Of a DNA stretch of 59,973 bases, positions 26,145 through 35,400 are shown piece by piece. The first letter of the stretch is position 1; every line of letters starts with the position of its first letter. Below the pieces are notes generated by a model. It was not told the DNA's origin. It saw only the letters and a list, made by a program, of their open reading frames with translations, and ran no database searches. The DNA is from JBEKYD01 sp049509915 (GTDB lineage Bacteria; Acidobacteriota; Terriglobia; Bryobacterales; Bryobacteraceae). The position numbers and the translations under genes are program-made. The DNA is taken from NCBI GenBank assembly GCA_049509915.1, contig JBEKZL010000008.1:1-59973 (forward strand). The letters run 5' to 3'.

Positions 26145-26696
26145 CTATCTGATCTTCCTGGTCCGCATCCGTTCGTAGCGCAGCCCCACCGATCCATTCG
26201 AGTAGGACTTGCATTCTGTCAGCTTGAAATTGCGCTGCGGAAACTTGCCCGGGAAGCCTGGGATGCCATCGCCCAACAGAACGGGACCAAGGCCGATGAA
26301 GATCTCGTCCACCAAATCCTCTTGCAGGAAACTGCGGCACAAGCGGCCTCCGCCGCCCAGGTAAATGTCTTTCCCCGGGCGGCGTTTCAGCTTTTTCACG
26401 AAGGCTGTCAGAGATCCGTTCACCACTTCGAATCCTTCGCGTTTGCCCGGCTTCCATCGCCCTGAAACAACATAGTTAGTCATGCCCGGCGTCTCGGGAA
26501 TCTCTCCGCGTTCGCGCATTTTCATCCAACCGGAGGCCGTCTTCCGGCCCATGATCGTGGTATCGATCTTGGCGAAGAAGTCCGCCATCACTGATTCACC
26601 TTCTTTGTCGATGACCAGAAAATCGAGGTCGCCGTTGCGCCGCGCGATATAACCGTCGAGGCTGATCCCGAATCCCAGGATGACTTTCCGTTGCAT
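26145..26696 (-). CDS. Dihydrofolate reductase family (RibD C-terminal-like) protein
   Basis: From the ATG at 26696 the product has 183 residues and begins MQRKVILGFGISLDGYIARRNG, the usual start of the YyaP/RibD-C group. Other marks are TIMGRKTASGWM, TNYVVSGRW and DIYLGGGGRLCRSFL, the last forming the NADPH phosphate loop. These enzymes reduce pterin- or flavin-precursor-like substrates; the true substrate is not known. It lies about 50 bases upstream, on the coordinate axis, of the lysine-operon promoter region and is transcribed in the same direction toward it. A separate transcript is assumed. Confidence 0.82.
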   Translation of the reverse strand: MQRKVILGFGISLDGYIARRNGDLDFLVIDKEGESVMADFFAKIDTTIMGRKTASGWMKMRERGEIPETPGMTNYVVSGRWKPGKREGFEVVNGSLTAFVKKLKRRPGKDIYLGGGGRLCRSFLQEDLVDEIFIGLGPVLLGDGIPGFPGKFPQRNFKLTECKSYSNGSVGLRYERMRTRKIR

Positions 26697-26741
26697 GGCG
26701 CGATTGTAAATGGATCGTTTACTCACCGTCAAGAGACAACC

Positions 26742-26793
26742 CAGCCGCCCCAGATTGTTGACAGCCTTGTCGGCCGGCAGAACGGATCAATCG
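26742..26793. repeat. Direct repeat flanking brnTA, copy 1
   Basis: The segment CAGCCGCCCCAGATTGTTG...GATCAATCG is repeated in the same orientation at 27565-27617 with one indel and two substitutions. The two copies bracket the brnTA locus at an 823-base period. In copy 2 the same sequence is the region directly after the (frame-restored) mazF stop codon, so copy 1 may be the duplicated scar. Confidence 0.85.
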
Positions 26794-26962
26794 GGCCCCC
26801 AGAATATGGACTTTCCAACTTTGGACTTCTCTGTTGACAGCGTCGCGCGTGCCACGGATGCCTGAACGCCCGCGTGCACCAGCTTCGCCATTCGACCGTG
26901 AGGCTGTCAGATCAAAGACGAATCGCCATCTGTGGATGGCAGCGGGTCGCAGCAGCGCGGGG

Positions 26963-27295
26963 CTACCGAGCCCGCTCCATGACGGTGCGCAGGATGCTGT
27001 TGATCCTGGTTGAATAACCCTTGCCATACCGCATGAGCCAGTCGTAAACTTCCTTGTCGATACGAGCGGCCACCAGCACTTTCGGAGGTCGGCGAAATTG
27101 CGCCAGCTGCTCGTCGGTCAGAGGAGGGATGTCCGAATAATCGATGCCGGAATCGTCTCCGGCAGCCTGCCGCTTCGCGATCCGGGATAAGACGGCCTTC
27201 TGCGCCTTACTCGGCTGCTTGCTGAATATAGATTCGGCGCTCACGCTTATTAGCTTCGCGGGCCGAGATGATACGGATGGTTTCTTCTTGGTCAT
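26963..27295 (-). CDS. brnA: BrnA-type antitoxin
   Basis: A 110-residue protein from the ATG at 27295, which has GGAG at a good distance inside the brnT tail. The N-terminus is basic and flexible, the middle carries DYSDIPPLTDEQLAQFRRPPK, a BrnA signature, and the C-terminus is a ribbon-helix-helix fold (VLVAARIDKEVYDWLM, then STRINSILRTVM). BrnA neutralises BrnT and represses the operon as a DNA-binding protein. The gene overlaps brnT by 89 bases. It is intact although its partner toxin is interrupted. Confidence 0.88.
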   Translation of the reverse strand: MTKKKPSVSSRPAKLISVSAESIFSKQPSKAQKAVLSRIAKRQAAGDDSGIDYSDIPPLTDEQLAQFRRPPKVLVAARIDKEVYDWLMRYGKGYSTRINSILRTVMERAR

Positions 27296-27506
27296 GTTCA
27301 TTCTCCATGCGATAGACGTGGACAACCAGCAGCAGCGCGCCTGTCGCCACTCCTATGGCGTGCCACCGCTGTTCGCCCGCCGCGACGCGGTCCTTGCGGA
27401 AGATAGTATGGGGATCGTCGAACACAAGAGCCGCGCTCTCGAAACCGAGGCCGCCGTGTTTCCGTTTGTTGATCCGGTTTTTGTCAGCATCCTATTCAAA
27501 CCGCAT
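27207..27506 (-). pseudogene. brnT: BrnT-type toxin with an amber codon at position 5
   Basis: Starting at ATG 27506 the frame reads M-R-F-E, then TAG (27494-27492), then DADKNRINKRKHGG and the rest of a full BrnT of 99 codons, ending with the family's IRIISAREANKRERRIY. BrnT proteins have FEWD at this point, so the TAG replaces the conserved Trp codon TGG. The remaining sequence is intact, and the core RNase region with LLLVVHVYR and EQRWHAIG is present. Re-initiation at GTG 27425 would lack the first helix. The lesion probably inactivates the toxin while brnA stays open. Confidence 0.88.
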
Positions 27507-27509
27507 CGC

Positions 27510-27523
27510 TATACAAATGTATA
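27510..27523. promoter_or_regulatory. Operator-like palindrome upstream of brnTA
   Basis: TATACAAATGTATA is a perfect 6-base inverted repeat around a two-base spacer, located three bases before the brnT start codon. BrnA-type antitoxins repress their own promoters, so this is the best candidate for its operator. TTGACT on the minus strand nearby could be a -35 box but lacks a well-spaced -10. Confidence 0.55.
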
Positions 27524-27564
27524 ACAGTCAATGTGGACAAATCAACCAAATCAGAAAGTGCAAA

Positions 27565-27617
27565 CAGCCGCGCCCAGATTGTTGACAGCGTTGTCGGCCG
27601 GCAGAACCGATCAATCG
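27565..27617. repeat. Direct repeat flanking brnTA, copy 2
   Basis: The second copy of the ~52-base repeat described at 26742. It overlaps the last codons of the frame-restored mazF gene, whose stop TGA lies at 27613-27611, and then runs away from mazF on the side of brnTA. Confidence 0.85.
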
Positions 27618-27959
27618 AGATCCATCGCGGCCTTTAGCCCTTCCTCGACTTCACGCAGGGACTCGGGCGGCAGGGCGCCGAGCCTCTTGGTCAGTTTTGG
27701 CGCGATCGAGCGTGGCTCCCCGATGACACACGGCAAAGCTCGTCTTCGCCAGCCCGCTGGTTGCCCCCATTAGTTCTATGACGGTAGGTCCCCGCTTGCC
27801 CTGGGATGACGAGGTCGAGATCGGCACCACGATCATGGACTTCCATCCGGGGGTTTGGTTGAAGCCGTCGTGAGACACCAGGATTACGGGGCGCCGGCCC
27901 GTCTGCTCCGTTCCCGATCTTGGAACAAGGTCTGCCCAATATACGTCGCCCCGCTTCAT
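27611..27959 (-). pseudogene. mazF: MazF/PemK-type endoribonuclease toxin, frameshifted near the C-terminus
   Basis: The start MKRGDVYWADLVPRSGTEQ and the following RPVILVSHDGFNQTPGWKS and VVPISTS motifs are clear MazF family features. After TLDRAK the frame runs into a non-family tail and stops at 27651. Dropping one A from the minus-strand A4 tract (27698-27695) restores LTKRLGALPPESLREVEEGL and a stop at 27611, the expected MazF C-terminus; the corrected protein has about 115 residues. It overlaps the upstream antitoxin gene by four bases (ATGA). Either a base-call error or inactivation. Confidence 0.85.
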
Positions 27960-28213
27960 CGTGTTGCCTTGCTCGTGTTCAAAACGTGCTCGATGAAGAC
28001 GGACACCAAATCGGCGTCGAGATCGAGACGAGTGCCGGCCATTTCCGCGGCGTAGGCCGCGATGGCGTCGTGGCGCGCCTTTCGGCCTCGTTCTCGCAGC
28101 CACTAATCGACAGCCTCGCGCGCCAGCGTCGTCGCCGGCACCCCGGTCCGTTCAGCCTCCGCCCTCAGACCCACGTACGTCTGCTCCGGCAGCGGCAAGT
28201 GAAAGTTCTTCAT
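27956..28213 (-). pseudogene. Ribbon-helix-helix antitoxin for MazF, with internal amber codon
   Basis: From ATG 28213, behind GGGAGG, the frame reads MKNFHLPLPEQTYVGLRAEA, then RTGVPATTLAREAVD, then TAG at 28105-28103, and continues WLRERGRKARHDAI and on to ...VLNTSKATR with a natural stop that overlaps the mazF start as ATGA. Total 85 codons with one internal stop, most simply a CAG-to-TAG change. The first part is a ribbon-helix-helix DNA-binding fold; the lost part would bind the toxin. The four-base coupling to mazF proves the pairing. Both partners therefore carry a disabling change. Confidence 0.8.
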
Positions 28214-28242
28214 CCTCCGCCTCCCGCCCGGCCCCGCCGCGC

Positions 28243-28956
28243 TTATTTCCTTTCCATCACCGCCAGCAGGGATTGCCCGAACGGCGCCGGCGCCCACTGT
28301 TCCAGCCGTGAGACCACGGGAACCACCCAGCGGTCGAATGTGGCGATCTGCGCTTCCGACTGCGCCTCGCGGCCGGCGACGTGCGCGTTCCACCACCAGC
28401 CGAACCAGCCCGCCAGGTTCATGTAGCGCAGCCGCCGTGGAATCAGTCCGGCGCCCTTGGCCGCGGCCGCCAGCGCCCCACGCGTGTAACGGCGAAAGTG
28501 GCCGAGGTTGCGGTCGATCGGGCCGTACAGGGTAGGGAAGGCCGGCACCAGCAGAACAGCCATCCCGCCCGGCGGCAGAATCGCCGCCATGTTCCACAGC
28601 GCCGCGCCGTCGTCGGCGATATGTTCCAGCACGTTCAGGCAAACGCAACTGTCGGGTGAGAATTGCGCCACGTCCGTAAACTTCCCAGTGGCCGCGTCGC
28701 AGAGCACGGTGCGCAGATTTCCCCATTCCCCGTAACGGCCGCGCAACTCGCCCAGCGCCGCCGGGTCCAGATCCACCGCCACCACCAGCTCGCGATCGAG
28801 CAGCAGGCCGGTGAAGTTGCCGATGCCGGCCCCGACCTCCACCACTCGCCGCCCCAGATGCGGCAGCACCAGCCGCGCCTGCCAGGCGAAGTAGTTCTTC
28901 GCCTGAGTCATCTTGCGCTGATCGGCCCGCAGGTATTCGGAAAGCTGAGAGCTCAT
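28243..28956 (-). CDS. Class I SAM-dependent methyltransferase
   Basis: A 237-residue soluble enzyme. Motif I is VVEVGAGIGNFTG near residue 38, motif II ends in AVDLDPAAL, and motif IV-like CVCLNVLEHIADD lies around residue 106, followed by LPPGGMAVLLVPAFP. HFRRYTRGAL is typical of small methyltransferases that act on polar substrates near membranes. It is the last gene of the amidoligase operon, 18 bases downstream of the transglutaminase gene, so its substrate may be the operon's product. That link is inference from position. Confidence 0.85.
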   Translation of the reverse strand: MSSQLSEYLRADQRKMTQAKNYFAWQARLVLPHLGRRVVEVGAGIGNFTGLLLDRELVVAVDLDPAALGELRGRYGEWGNLRTVLCDAATGKFTDVAQFSPDSCVCLNVLEHIADDGAALWNMAAILPPGGMAVLLVPAFPTLYGPIDRNLGHFRRYTRGALAAAAKGAGLIPRRLRYMNLAGWFGWWWNAHVAGREAQSEAQIATFDRWVVPVVSRLEQWAPAPFGQSLLAVMERK

Positions 28957-28974
28957 GGCTGAGAGCCGGCCGCT

Positions 28975-29829
28975 CTATTCCACCCGCTCCGCCCGCACGG
29001 CTACCTGGACCACCTGTTTGCCGCCGCCGACCGCGATTCCATTCATCGGCGCGACGTCCCCATAGTCCCGCCCCCACGCTACCGTGACGTGGCCGTCAGT
29101 GGGCATCACGTCGTTGGTCGGATCGAAATCCAGCCAGCCGGACCCCGGTACGAACACCGAAACCCAGGCGTGCGACGCCTCCGCCCCCTGGTAGTTGGCC
29201 CCGCTGCGCAGGTATCCGCTCACGTAACGCGCCGCCAGGCGCAGGGAGCGCAACGCGCCGATCATGATGTGGGAGAAATCCTGGCACACGCCGCACCGCT
29301 TGCCAAAGGCTTCGAGCAGCGGCATATCCACCGAGGTCGATTGCGGCAGGTAGCTGAACCCCGAATGGATGCGGTGCGAAAGGTCCTGCGCCGCTTCCAC
29401 CAGCGGACGGCCGGGCGGAAAGCTGGGCGCGGCGAAATCGGCTAGCTCGCGATATGGCGCTACCAGAGGCGAATCGAAAACGAACCCGAATGCTTCGCGC
29501 GTGGGCGCGTCGGGATAGGCCGCCAACAGGTCGCGCGTGGATTCCCAGCCAACCGGCGGCGTATCGGGCGCCCGCCTTTCCACCCGCACCAGGCTGGTCG
29601 CGGTGGTGACGAACCGCTCATGAGCCTGCAAAATGGAAAACGACGCTACCTCATTTCCGAAATAATCGCGCCGCCGGCCGAACCGCACCGGCTCGGGCTC
29701 CACCTGAATGGACGACTCCAGCACCGTCTGGCCGGGGAAGCTGCGCGGCGTCAGGTGAACCTGGGTCAGGCACTGCGATACCGGCTCCTGGTACAGATAG
29801 CGGGTGGTGTGGGTGGTGCGGTACAGCAT
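28975..29829 (-). CDS. Transglutaminase-like cysteine protease
   Basis: The 284-residue protein has a bacterial transglutaminase N-terminal beta domain (residues ~1-95: MLYRTTHTTRYLYQEPVSQC) and a papain-fold core. The catalytic triad is Cys182 (CGVCQDFSH), His220 (ASHAWVSV) and Asp236 (WLDFDPTND). No signal peptide is seen, so it is cytoplasmic. In conserved neighbourhoods with ATP-grasp/alpha-E and DUF2126 proteins such enzymes are thought to cleave or transfer peptide amide bonds. It is six bases from the ATP-grasp gene and is clearly co-transcribed. Confidence 0.92.
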   Translation of the reverse strand: MLYRTTHTTRYLYQEPVSQCLTQVHLTPRSFPGQTVLESSIQVEPEPVRFGRRRDYFGNEVASFSILQAHERFVTTATSLVRVERRAPDTPPVGWESTRDLLAAYPDAPTREAFGFVFDSPLVAPYRELADFAAPSFPPGRPLVEAAQDLSHRIHSGFSYLPQSTSVDMPLLEAFGKRCGVCQDFSHIMIGALRSLRLAARYVSGYLRSGANYQGAEASHAWVSVFVPGSGWLDFDPTNDVMPTDGHVTVAWGRDYGDVAPMNGIAVGGGKQVVQVAVRAERVE

Positions 29830-29835
29830 GGTCTT

Positions 29836-32382
29836 TCAGCGCCAGACGGCCAGCCGGCTCGGCGCCAGGTGGCTCAGATAGCGAGCTGTGAGCGCGTCGG
29901 AAAAATCGTAAAGCCTGATGCGGAGATCGGCCAGAAAGCCATCCAGCGCCCACAGGTCGCCGGCGGCATCCCGCGTGGCCAGGTCGTCCATGCTGGCGCC
30001 GCGCACCGACGCCAGCGCCTTCTCCGCCAGCGTACGCTCGATCGGCTCGGCTTCGGTCTCGGCCGCCGCCGGCAGCTTTTCCACGCGCTCCACCAGCGTC
30101 GCCAGTTGAAATGCCACCGAGCGCGGATTCGCCTCATCGGCCACCAGCAGTTCCAGCACAAACTCCGTCCGCATCTTGGTCAGAAAGCGCGTCCGGTAGG
30201 TGATGCTGCTATCGGCGATCTGCAGCAGCACGGCGAGATACGGTTCGATGTCGAAGGGCGCCTGCGCAATCCCCACCCGCAGCAGGGCGCTGGTCTGCAA
30301 AGCCCGCTCCAGCCGGCGGCCGATATCGAGAAAGTGCCAGCCCTTGCCGCGCGTGGTGTTCTCCATGAACAGGCCGGCAAACGCCGATAGCGTGATCACC
30401 GCTCCATCCAGCAGATTCATGGCCGCCACGAATCGCTGTTCCGGACTGACCGGCGGCGTGCGCGAAAAATCGCTTTCGAGCTGTTGCAGCACGTGCCAGG
30501 TGTCTTCGGAGAAGCGTTCTTTCAATGGCCAGCTCACGTGGCGAATCTGTTTTAGGTTCCAGCCCAGGCCGGCGGTTTGGGACGGGTCGAACACCAGCAG
30601 CCCCATCAGCCGCTGCAGGTTCCACCGTTGCTGTGCGATTGAGCCCCCCAGCTCTTCCGCCGACAAATATCCCAGCCCGCCCAGAAGGTGGATCACGGTG
30701 TCGAGCGAAACCGCGTTTCCCAGATCGCCTTCGCCGGATAGCCCGGGCAACAGCGCGCGCACCAGCCGGGCGCTGTACTCCAGACGTTCGGCATAGCGGC
30801 CCAACCAGAACAGGTTGTCGGCCGCGCGGCTGGGCAACTCGCCCGCGCTGCGCCGGCCCGCGAGCTGCATCGCCGCCGGTTGGGAATCGCTGGGCTCGGT
30901 TTCCCGTTTGCCCAGTACCCAGGTATCCTTGCTGCCCCCGCCCAACTGCATGGACACGACCAGCGACCGGTCGCCGGTCGCCACCCGCGTCAACCCGCCC
31001 GGCATCACCGTATACGATGCGCCGTCCCAGGCCGCGAATACCCGCAGCACCACGTGCCGCGCTTCCAGGCCTTCCTCGGTGCGGATCGGGGCGGTGGAAA
31101 GATCCACCTGCTCCTGCGCCACGTAGCGGTCGGGCGAGTCCGCGATGCGCCGCGCCAGGTCTTCCCGCGCCGCCCGGTCCATGCTCGCCGGAAACTCGGT
31201 CTGCTGGCCCGCACGCGGAAAGGCCGGCTTGATGACCAGATCTTCCAGGCGATCCAGAACGTGCCGGCGCGCCGGTTCCTGGCCGCACCACCAGGTCGCC
31301 ACCGAGGGCATGCGCAGTTCCTCGCCCAGCAGGTGGCGGCACAGGCCCGGAAGAAACGCCATGTGGCTCGGAGTTTCCACCAGCCCGCTGCCGAGCGCGT
31401 TAGCCACGGTCACGTTGCCGGCGCGCGCCGCGTCCACCAGCCCTGCCACTCCCAGCAGCGAATCGCCGCGCAGTTCCAGCGGATCGCAAAACACGTCGTC
31501 CATGCGGCGCAGAAGCAGATCCACCCTTTCCAGACCCGCCAGAGTTTTCAAAAACACGCGATTGTCGCGTACCGTCAGGTCGGCGCCCTCCACCAGCGGC
31601 ACTCCCCAATGGCGCGCCAGAAATGAGTGCTCGAAGTAGGTTTCGTTGTGCGGGCCGGGGGTGAGCAGCACAATCCGCGGATCGGCGGCGCGCACCGGCG
31701 CCAGCGAAAGCAGCGCGCCCAACGTCGACTCGAAGAACCGCGTCAGGGGCCGCACTTCGCATTGGTTGAAAATCGCCGGCAGCGTGCGCGCGCTCACCAG
31801 CCGGTTTTCGAGCGCATAGCCGATCCCCGACGGCGCCTGCGTGCGGTCCGAAATCACCCACCAGGAGCCATCCGGCGAACGCGCCAGGTCAGCCGCGTAA
31901 TTCTGCAGGAACACCCCGCCGGCCGGCGCCAGCCCGTGGCAGGGATGCAGGAAATACGGGTTGGCGAAGATCAGCTCGGCCGGGACTCGCCGCTCTGCGA
32001 TCAGTTTCTGCGCGCCGTACAGGTCCGCCAGCAACAGGTTGAGCAGCGCGGCACGCTGCGCGATGGCCCGTTCGATCCCCGCCCATTCGCCCCCATCGAT
32101 CACCAGCGGAATCGGATCCATCCGCCAGGGACGCTCTTTGCCCTGCGGGTCGCCGTACACGTTGTAGGTAACGCCGTTGGCCTGGATCAACTGCTGGCCG
32201 ATCTGCCAGCGGCGGCTGAGCTGCGCCACGCCGATTCGGCGCAGCGCCAGCGTGAGCGTGCGCCAATGCCGGCGCGGGTACCCGGAGGGCCGCAGCGCTT
32301 CGTCCCAGTGCCCCGCGGGCGGCGCGTAGCGCCACTCGCCACCCGACGCTTTGGCCGTTTCTACGATCGTCTCGTCCCCCAA
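29836..32382 (-). CDS. Circularly permuted ATP-grasp / alpha-E fusion protein
   Basis: An 848-residue fusion. Residues 1-495 form a circularly permuted type 2 ATP-grasp ligase, with VYGDPQGKERPWRMDPIP, HPCHGLAPAGGVFLQNYAADL, VIKPAFPRAGQ and GGGSKDTWVL. Residues ~517-840 are the helical alpha-E domain, starting SRAADNLFWLGRYAERLE. In many bacteria these are two separate neighbouring genes (DUF404/407 and DUF403); here they are fused. The family is predicted to form amide bonds using ATP. The start is a TTG at 32382 with the REP-like repeat just upstream, so the exact start is uncertain. Confidence 0.92.
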   Translation of the reverse strand: MGDETIVETAKASGGEWRYAPPAGHWDEALRPSGYPRRHWRTLTLALRRIGVAQLSRRWQIGQQLIQANGVTYNVYGDPQGKERPWRMDPIPLVIDGGEWAGIERAIAQRAALLNLLLADLYGAQKLIAERRVPAELIFANPYFLHPCHGLAPAGGVFLQNYAADLARSPDGSWWVISDRTQAPSGIGYALENRLVSARTLPAIFNQCEVRPLTRFFESTLGALLSLAPVRAADPRIVLLTPGPHNETYFEHSFLARHWGVPLVEGADLTVRDNRVFLKTLAGLERVDLLLRRMDDVFCDPLELRGDSLLGVAGLVDAARAGNVTVANALGSGLVETPSHMAFLPGLCRHLLGEELRMPSVATWWCGQEPARRHVLDRLEDLVIKPAFPRAGQQTEFPASMDRAAREDLARRIADSPDRYVAQEQVDLSTAPIRTEEGLEARHVVLRVFAAWDGASYTVMPGGLTRVATGDRSLVVSMQLGGGSKDTWVLGKRETEPSDSQPAAMQLAGRRSAGELPSRAADNLFWLGRYAERLEYSARLVRALLPGLSGEGDLGNAVSLDTVIHLLGGLGYLSAEELGGSIAQQRWNLQRLMGLLVFDPSQTAGLGWNLKQIRHVSWPLKERFSEDTWHVLQQLESDFSRTPPVSPEQRFVAAMNLLDGAVITLSAFAGLFMENTTRGKGWHFLDIGRRLERALQTSALLRVGIAQAPFDIEPYLAVLLQIADSSITYRTRFLTKMRTEFVLELLVADEANPRSVAFQLATLVERVEKLPAAAETEAEPIERTLAEKALASVRGASMDDLATRDAAGDLWALDGFLADLRIRLYDFSDALTARYLSHLAPSRLAVWR

Positions 32383-32402
32383 AGCCTGTCGCCACCCCAG
32401 AC

Positions 32403-32452
32403 ACCGCTCCCTGACGACCGTCGCTCCCGAGCCGCGACCGCCAGGGAGCGGT
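32403..32452. repeat. REP-like palindrome, copy D (50 bp)
   Basis: ACCGCTCCCTGACG on the left pairs with CCAGGGAGCGGT on the right, around a short loop. It sits in the 83-base gap between the DUF2126 gene and the ATP-grasp gene of the amidoligase operon, as copy B does in the lysine operon. Confidence 0.8.
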
Positions 32453-32465
32453 CCCGCTACCCCTG

Positions 32466-35400
32466 TTACGCTCGTCTCAAGTCCAGTGTCGTGGGAAATT
32501 CCGCGTTCCCCTCCGGAGCCGGCACAGGCAAGCAGCCCGGTGTATGCCCCATGCCGAAGAAGCGCGCCCGGCGCCGCGCCTCCGCTTCATTTGAGTTTAC
32601 CGGAAACGTGTCGTAAGTACGTCCCCCCGGGTGCGCCACGTAATAGGTGCATCCGCCCGCCGAACGCCCGGCCGGAATCTCCACCAGGTCGAACACCAGC
32701 GGCGCGTGTACCGGTATGGTCGGATGCAGCGCCCGCGCCGGCTGCCAGGCTCGATACCTCACCCCGCACACCAGTTCGCCCTCGACGCCCGTGGGCTGCA
32801 GCGGCAGCCGCCTCCGGTTGCAGGTCACCGCGAAACGCTCCTGAATCAGCCCGCGCACGTATACCTGCAGCCGCTCCACCGACGAATCCACGTACCGGGC
32901 CGTCCCTCCCGCCCCCGGTTCCTCTCCCAGCACATACCAGGGTTCGATGGCTTGCCGCAGCTCTATCTCCACCCCTTCGTAACACACCCGCCCGTACACC
33001 GGAAAACGAAACTCGATGTGCGGCGCGAACCAGGCCGCCTCCAGCGGATAGCCGGCCGCGTTCAGATCGGCGATTACGCCGCTGAAATCCCGCTCCACGA
33101 AATGCGGCAGCAGGAACCGGTCGTGCAGCCGCGTTCCCCAACGAATCGGTGTCTCCTCGTACGGCTTCTTCCAGAACCACGCCACCAGCGCCCGCACCAG
33201 AAGCTGCTGCGCCAGGCTCATGCGCGCGTGCGGAGGCATCTCGAAGGCTCGCAGTTCCAGCAGCCCCAGCCGGCCCGTAGCGCTATCCGGGCTGTACAAC
33301 TTGTCGATACAGAACTCGGCGCGGTGCGTGTTGCCGGTCACGTCCACCAGCAGGTGGCGGAAGATGCGGTCCACCAGCCACGGCGGGCAGCCGGATTGCG
33401 CGCCCTGAATCTGTTGGAACGCGATTTCGAGCTCGTAGACCGCATCCGCGCGCGTCTCGTCCACCCGCGGCGCCTGGCTGGTGGGGCCGATGAATACGCT
33501 CGAAAACAAATAGGACAGCGCCGGATGGTTCAACCAGTAGCCGATCAGGCTCTTCAGCAGGTCCGGCCGGCGCAGCAGCGGGCTGTCGGCCGGCGTGGCC
33601 GCTCCCAGCACCACGTGATTGCCGCCGCCCGTGCCGGTGTGCCGCCCGTCGAGCATGAACTTCTCCGTCCCCAGCCGGCTCTCGCGCGCCAGTTCGTACA
33701 GTGCCGTGGTGTTCTCGACCAGTTCGTCCCAATTCGCCGCCGGATGCACGTTGACTTCAATCACTCCCGGGTCCGGCGTCACTTTGATATGCCGCAGCCG
33801 CGAGTCGTAGGGCGGCGTATAACCCTCCACCAGCACCGGCATCGCGAGCTTTGCCGCCGTATCCTCCACCGCTGCCAGCAGCTCCACGAACTGCCCCGCC
33901 GATTCGGTCGGCGGCAGAAAAATGAACAGTCGCCCGTCGCGCGGCTCTACCACAAGCGCGGTACGAACCACCGGCCCTATTGTCGGCTTGGGCGTGCGCC
34001 GCTCCCCGTCCTGCGCCGGCCTTGGCGTTTCCCTTTCCCACTGCCTGGTATCGGGTCGAAAAATGCGGCGCGGCACCGGCAGCGGCCCGGCTGCTTCCAG
34101 AGCCTCCGCCAGCGGATCGATCTCCCGGGTCTTCTGCACCTCGTCGGGCGGTTCCCAGGGCAGGCTCTGCAGCGGCAAACGGAGACCGGCGGGCGAATCT
34201 CCCTGCACCAGAAATAAATGCTGCGTCCGCACGATCCAGAGCCCGGTTTGCCAAAGCCGCCCGTCCTCGCCTTCACCGGCCTTCAGTGGCAGTACGAACC
34301 CGGCCGGCTGGCTCAGCCCGCGCTCCGTCACGCGCCGCAGCCGCTCGCGATCCTCCGGATCATCCAGCTTATTGTTCTTGGAATCGACATTCACAGGAAG
34401 CTGGCGCTCTTTTTGCTGATAGAGGAATGGGTCCTCGTACGCCGTGACCACGTATTCGGGTCCCACCCCCAGCCGCCGCGCCAGCTCTTCGGCGAAGGCC
34501 TGCGCTTCGGTGGCGCCGAAGCCATAGTCTTTTTCCGGGTCGGCCGACCACTGCGGATCGTGCCACAGCGGCACTCCGTCCGTGCGCCAGTAACACGCGT
34601 ACGCCCAGCGCGGTAGCGATTCGCCCGGGTACCATTTCCCCTCCCCGAAATGCAGCAGGCCGCCGGGCGCAAACCTCGTCCGCAGCCGCAATAGCAGATC
34701 GCTCGCCAGATGCTGCTTATTCGCGCCCAGCGCTGCTACGTTCCACTCCTCGCCATCCATATCGTCGATGGAAACGAAGGTCGGCTCGCCGCCCATGGTC
34801 AGGCGGACGTCGCCTTCGGCCAGCTCGCGGTCGATGTTCTCACCGAGCGCCTGGATCCGGCGCCATTGCTCGTCGCTGTAAGGTTTGGTGACGCGCGGAT
34901 CTTCGTGAATCCGCGTCACCCTCATTTCGTGTTCGAACTCGACTTGCGATGGGCCGACGCGTCCCGAGACCGGCGCCGCCGATTGCGGGTCCGGCGTCGC
35001 CGCCAGCGGTATGTGGCCCTCGCCCGCCGCCAGACCGGAGGTCGGATCGAGCCCTATCCAACCCGCGCCCGGTAAGTAGACCTCCGCCCACGCGTGCAGA
35101 TCGGTGAAATCCGCGCCCGGCCCCACCGGCCCTTCCAGCGGTTTCACGTCCGGCTTGAGCTGAATCAGGTAGCCGGAAACGAACCGCGCCGCTAGCCCAA
35201 GCTGCCGCAGAATCTGCACCAGCAGCCAGGCCGAATCGCGGCACGATCCGCTGGCCCGTCCCAGCGTCTCTTCCGGCGTCTGCACCCCCGGTTCCATCCG
35301 AATCAGGTAACCGATTTCCCCCTGCAGCCTCCCGTTCAGGCCCATCAGAAAGGGGATGGTCGCGGTTGCCTCGCGCGAGATGGAACCGAGCCACGCCGTC

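Noticed and set aside
27492..28105. TAG recoding (amber read as an amino acid) explaining two in-frame TAG codons
   Set aside because: TAG is used as an ordinary stop by other intact genes here, for example at 2481-2483, and mazF in the same locus has an independent frameshift, so decay is simpler.
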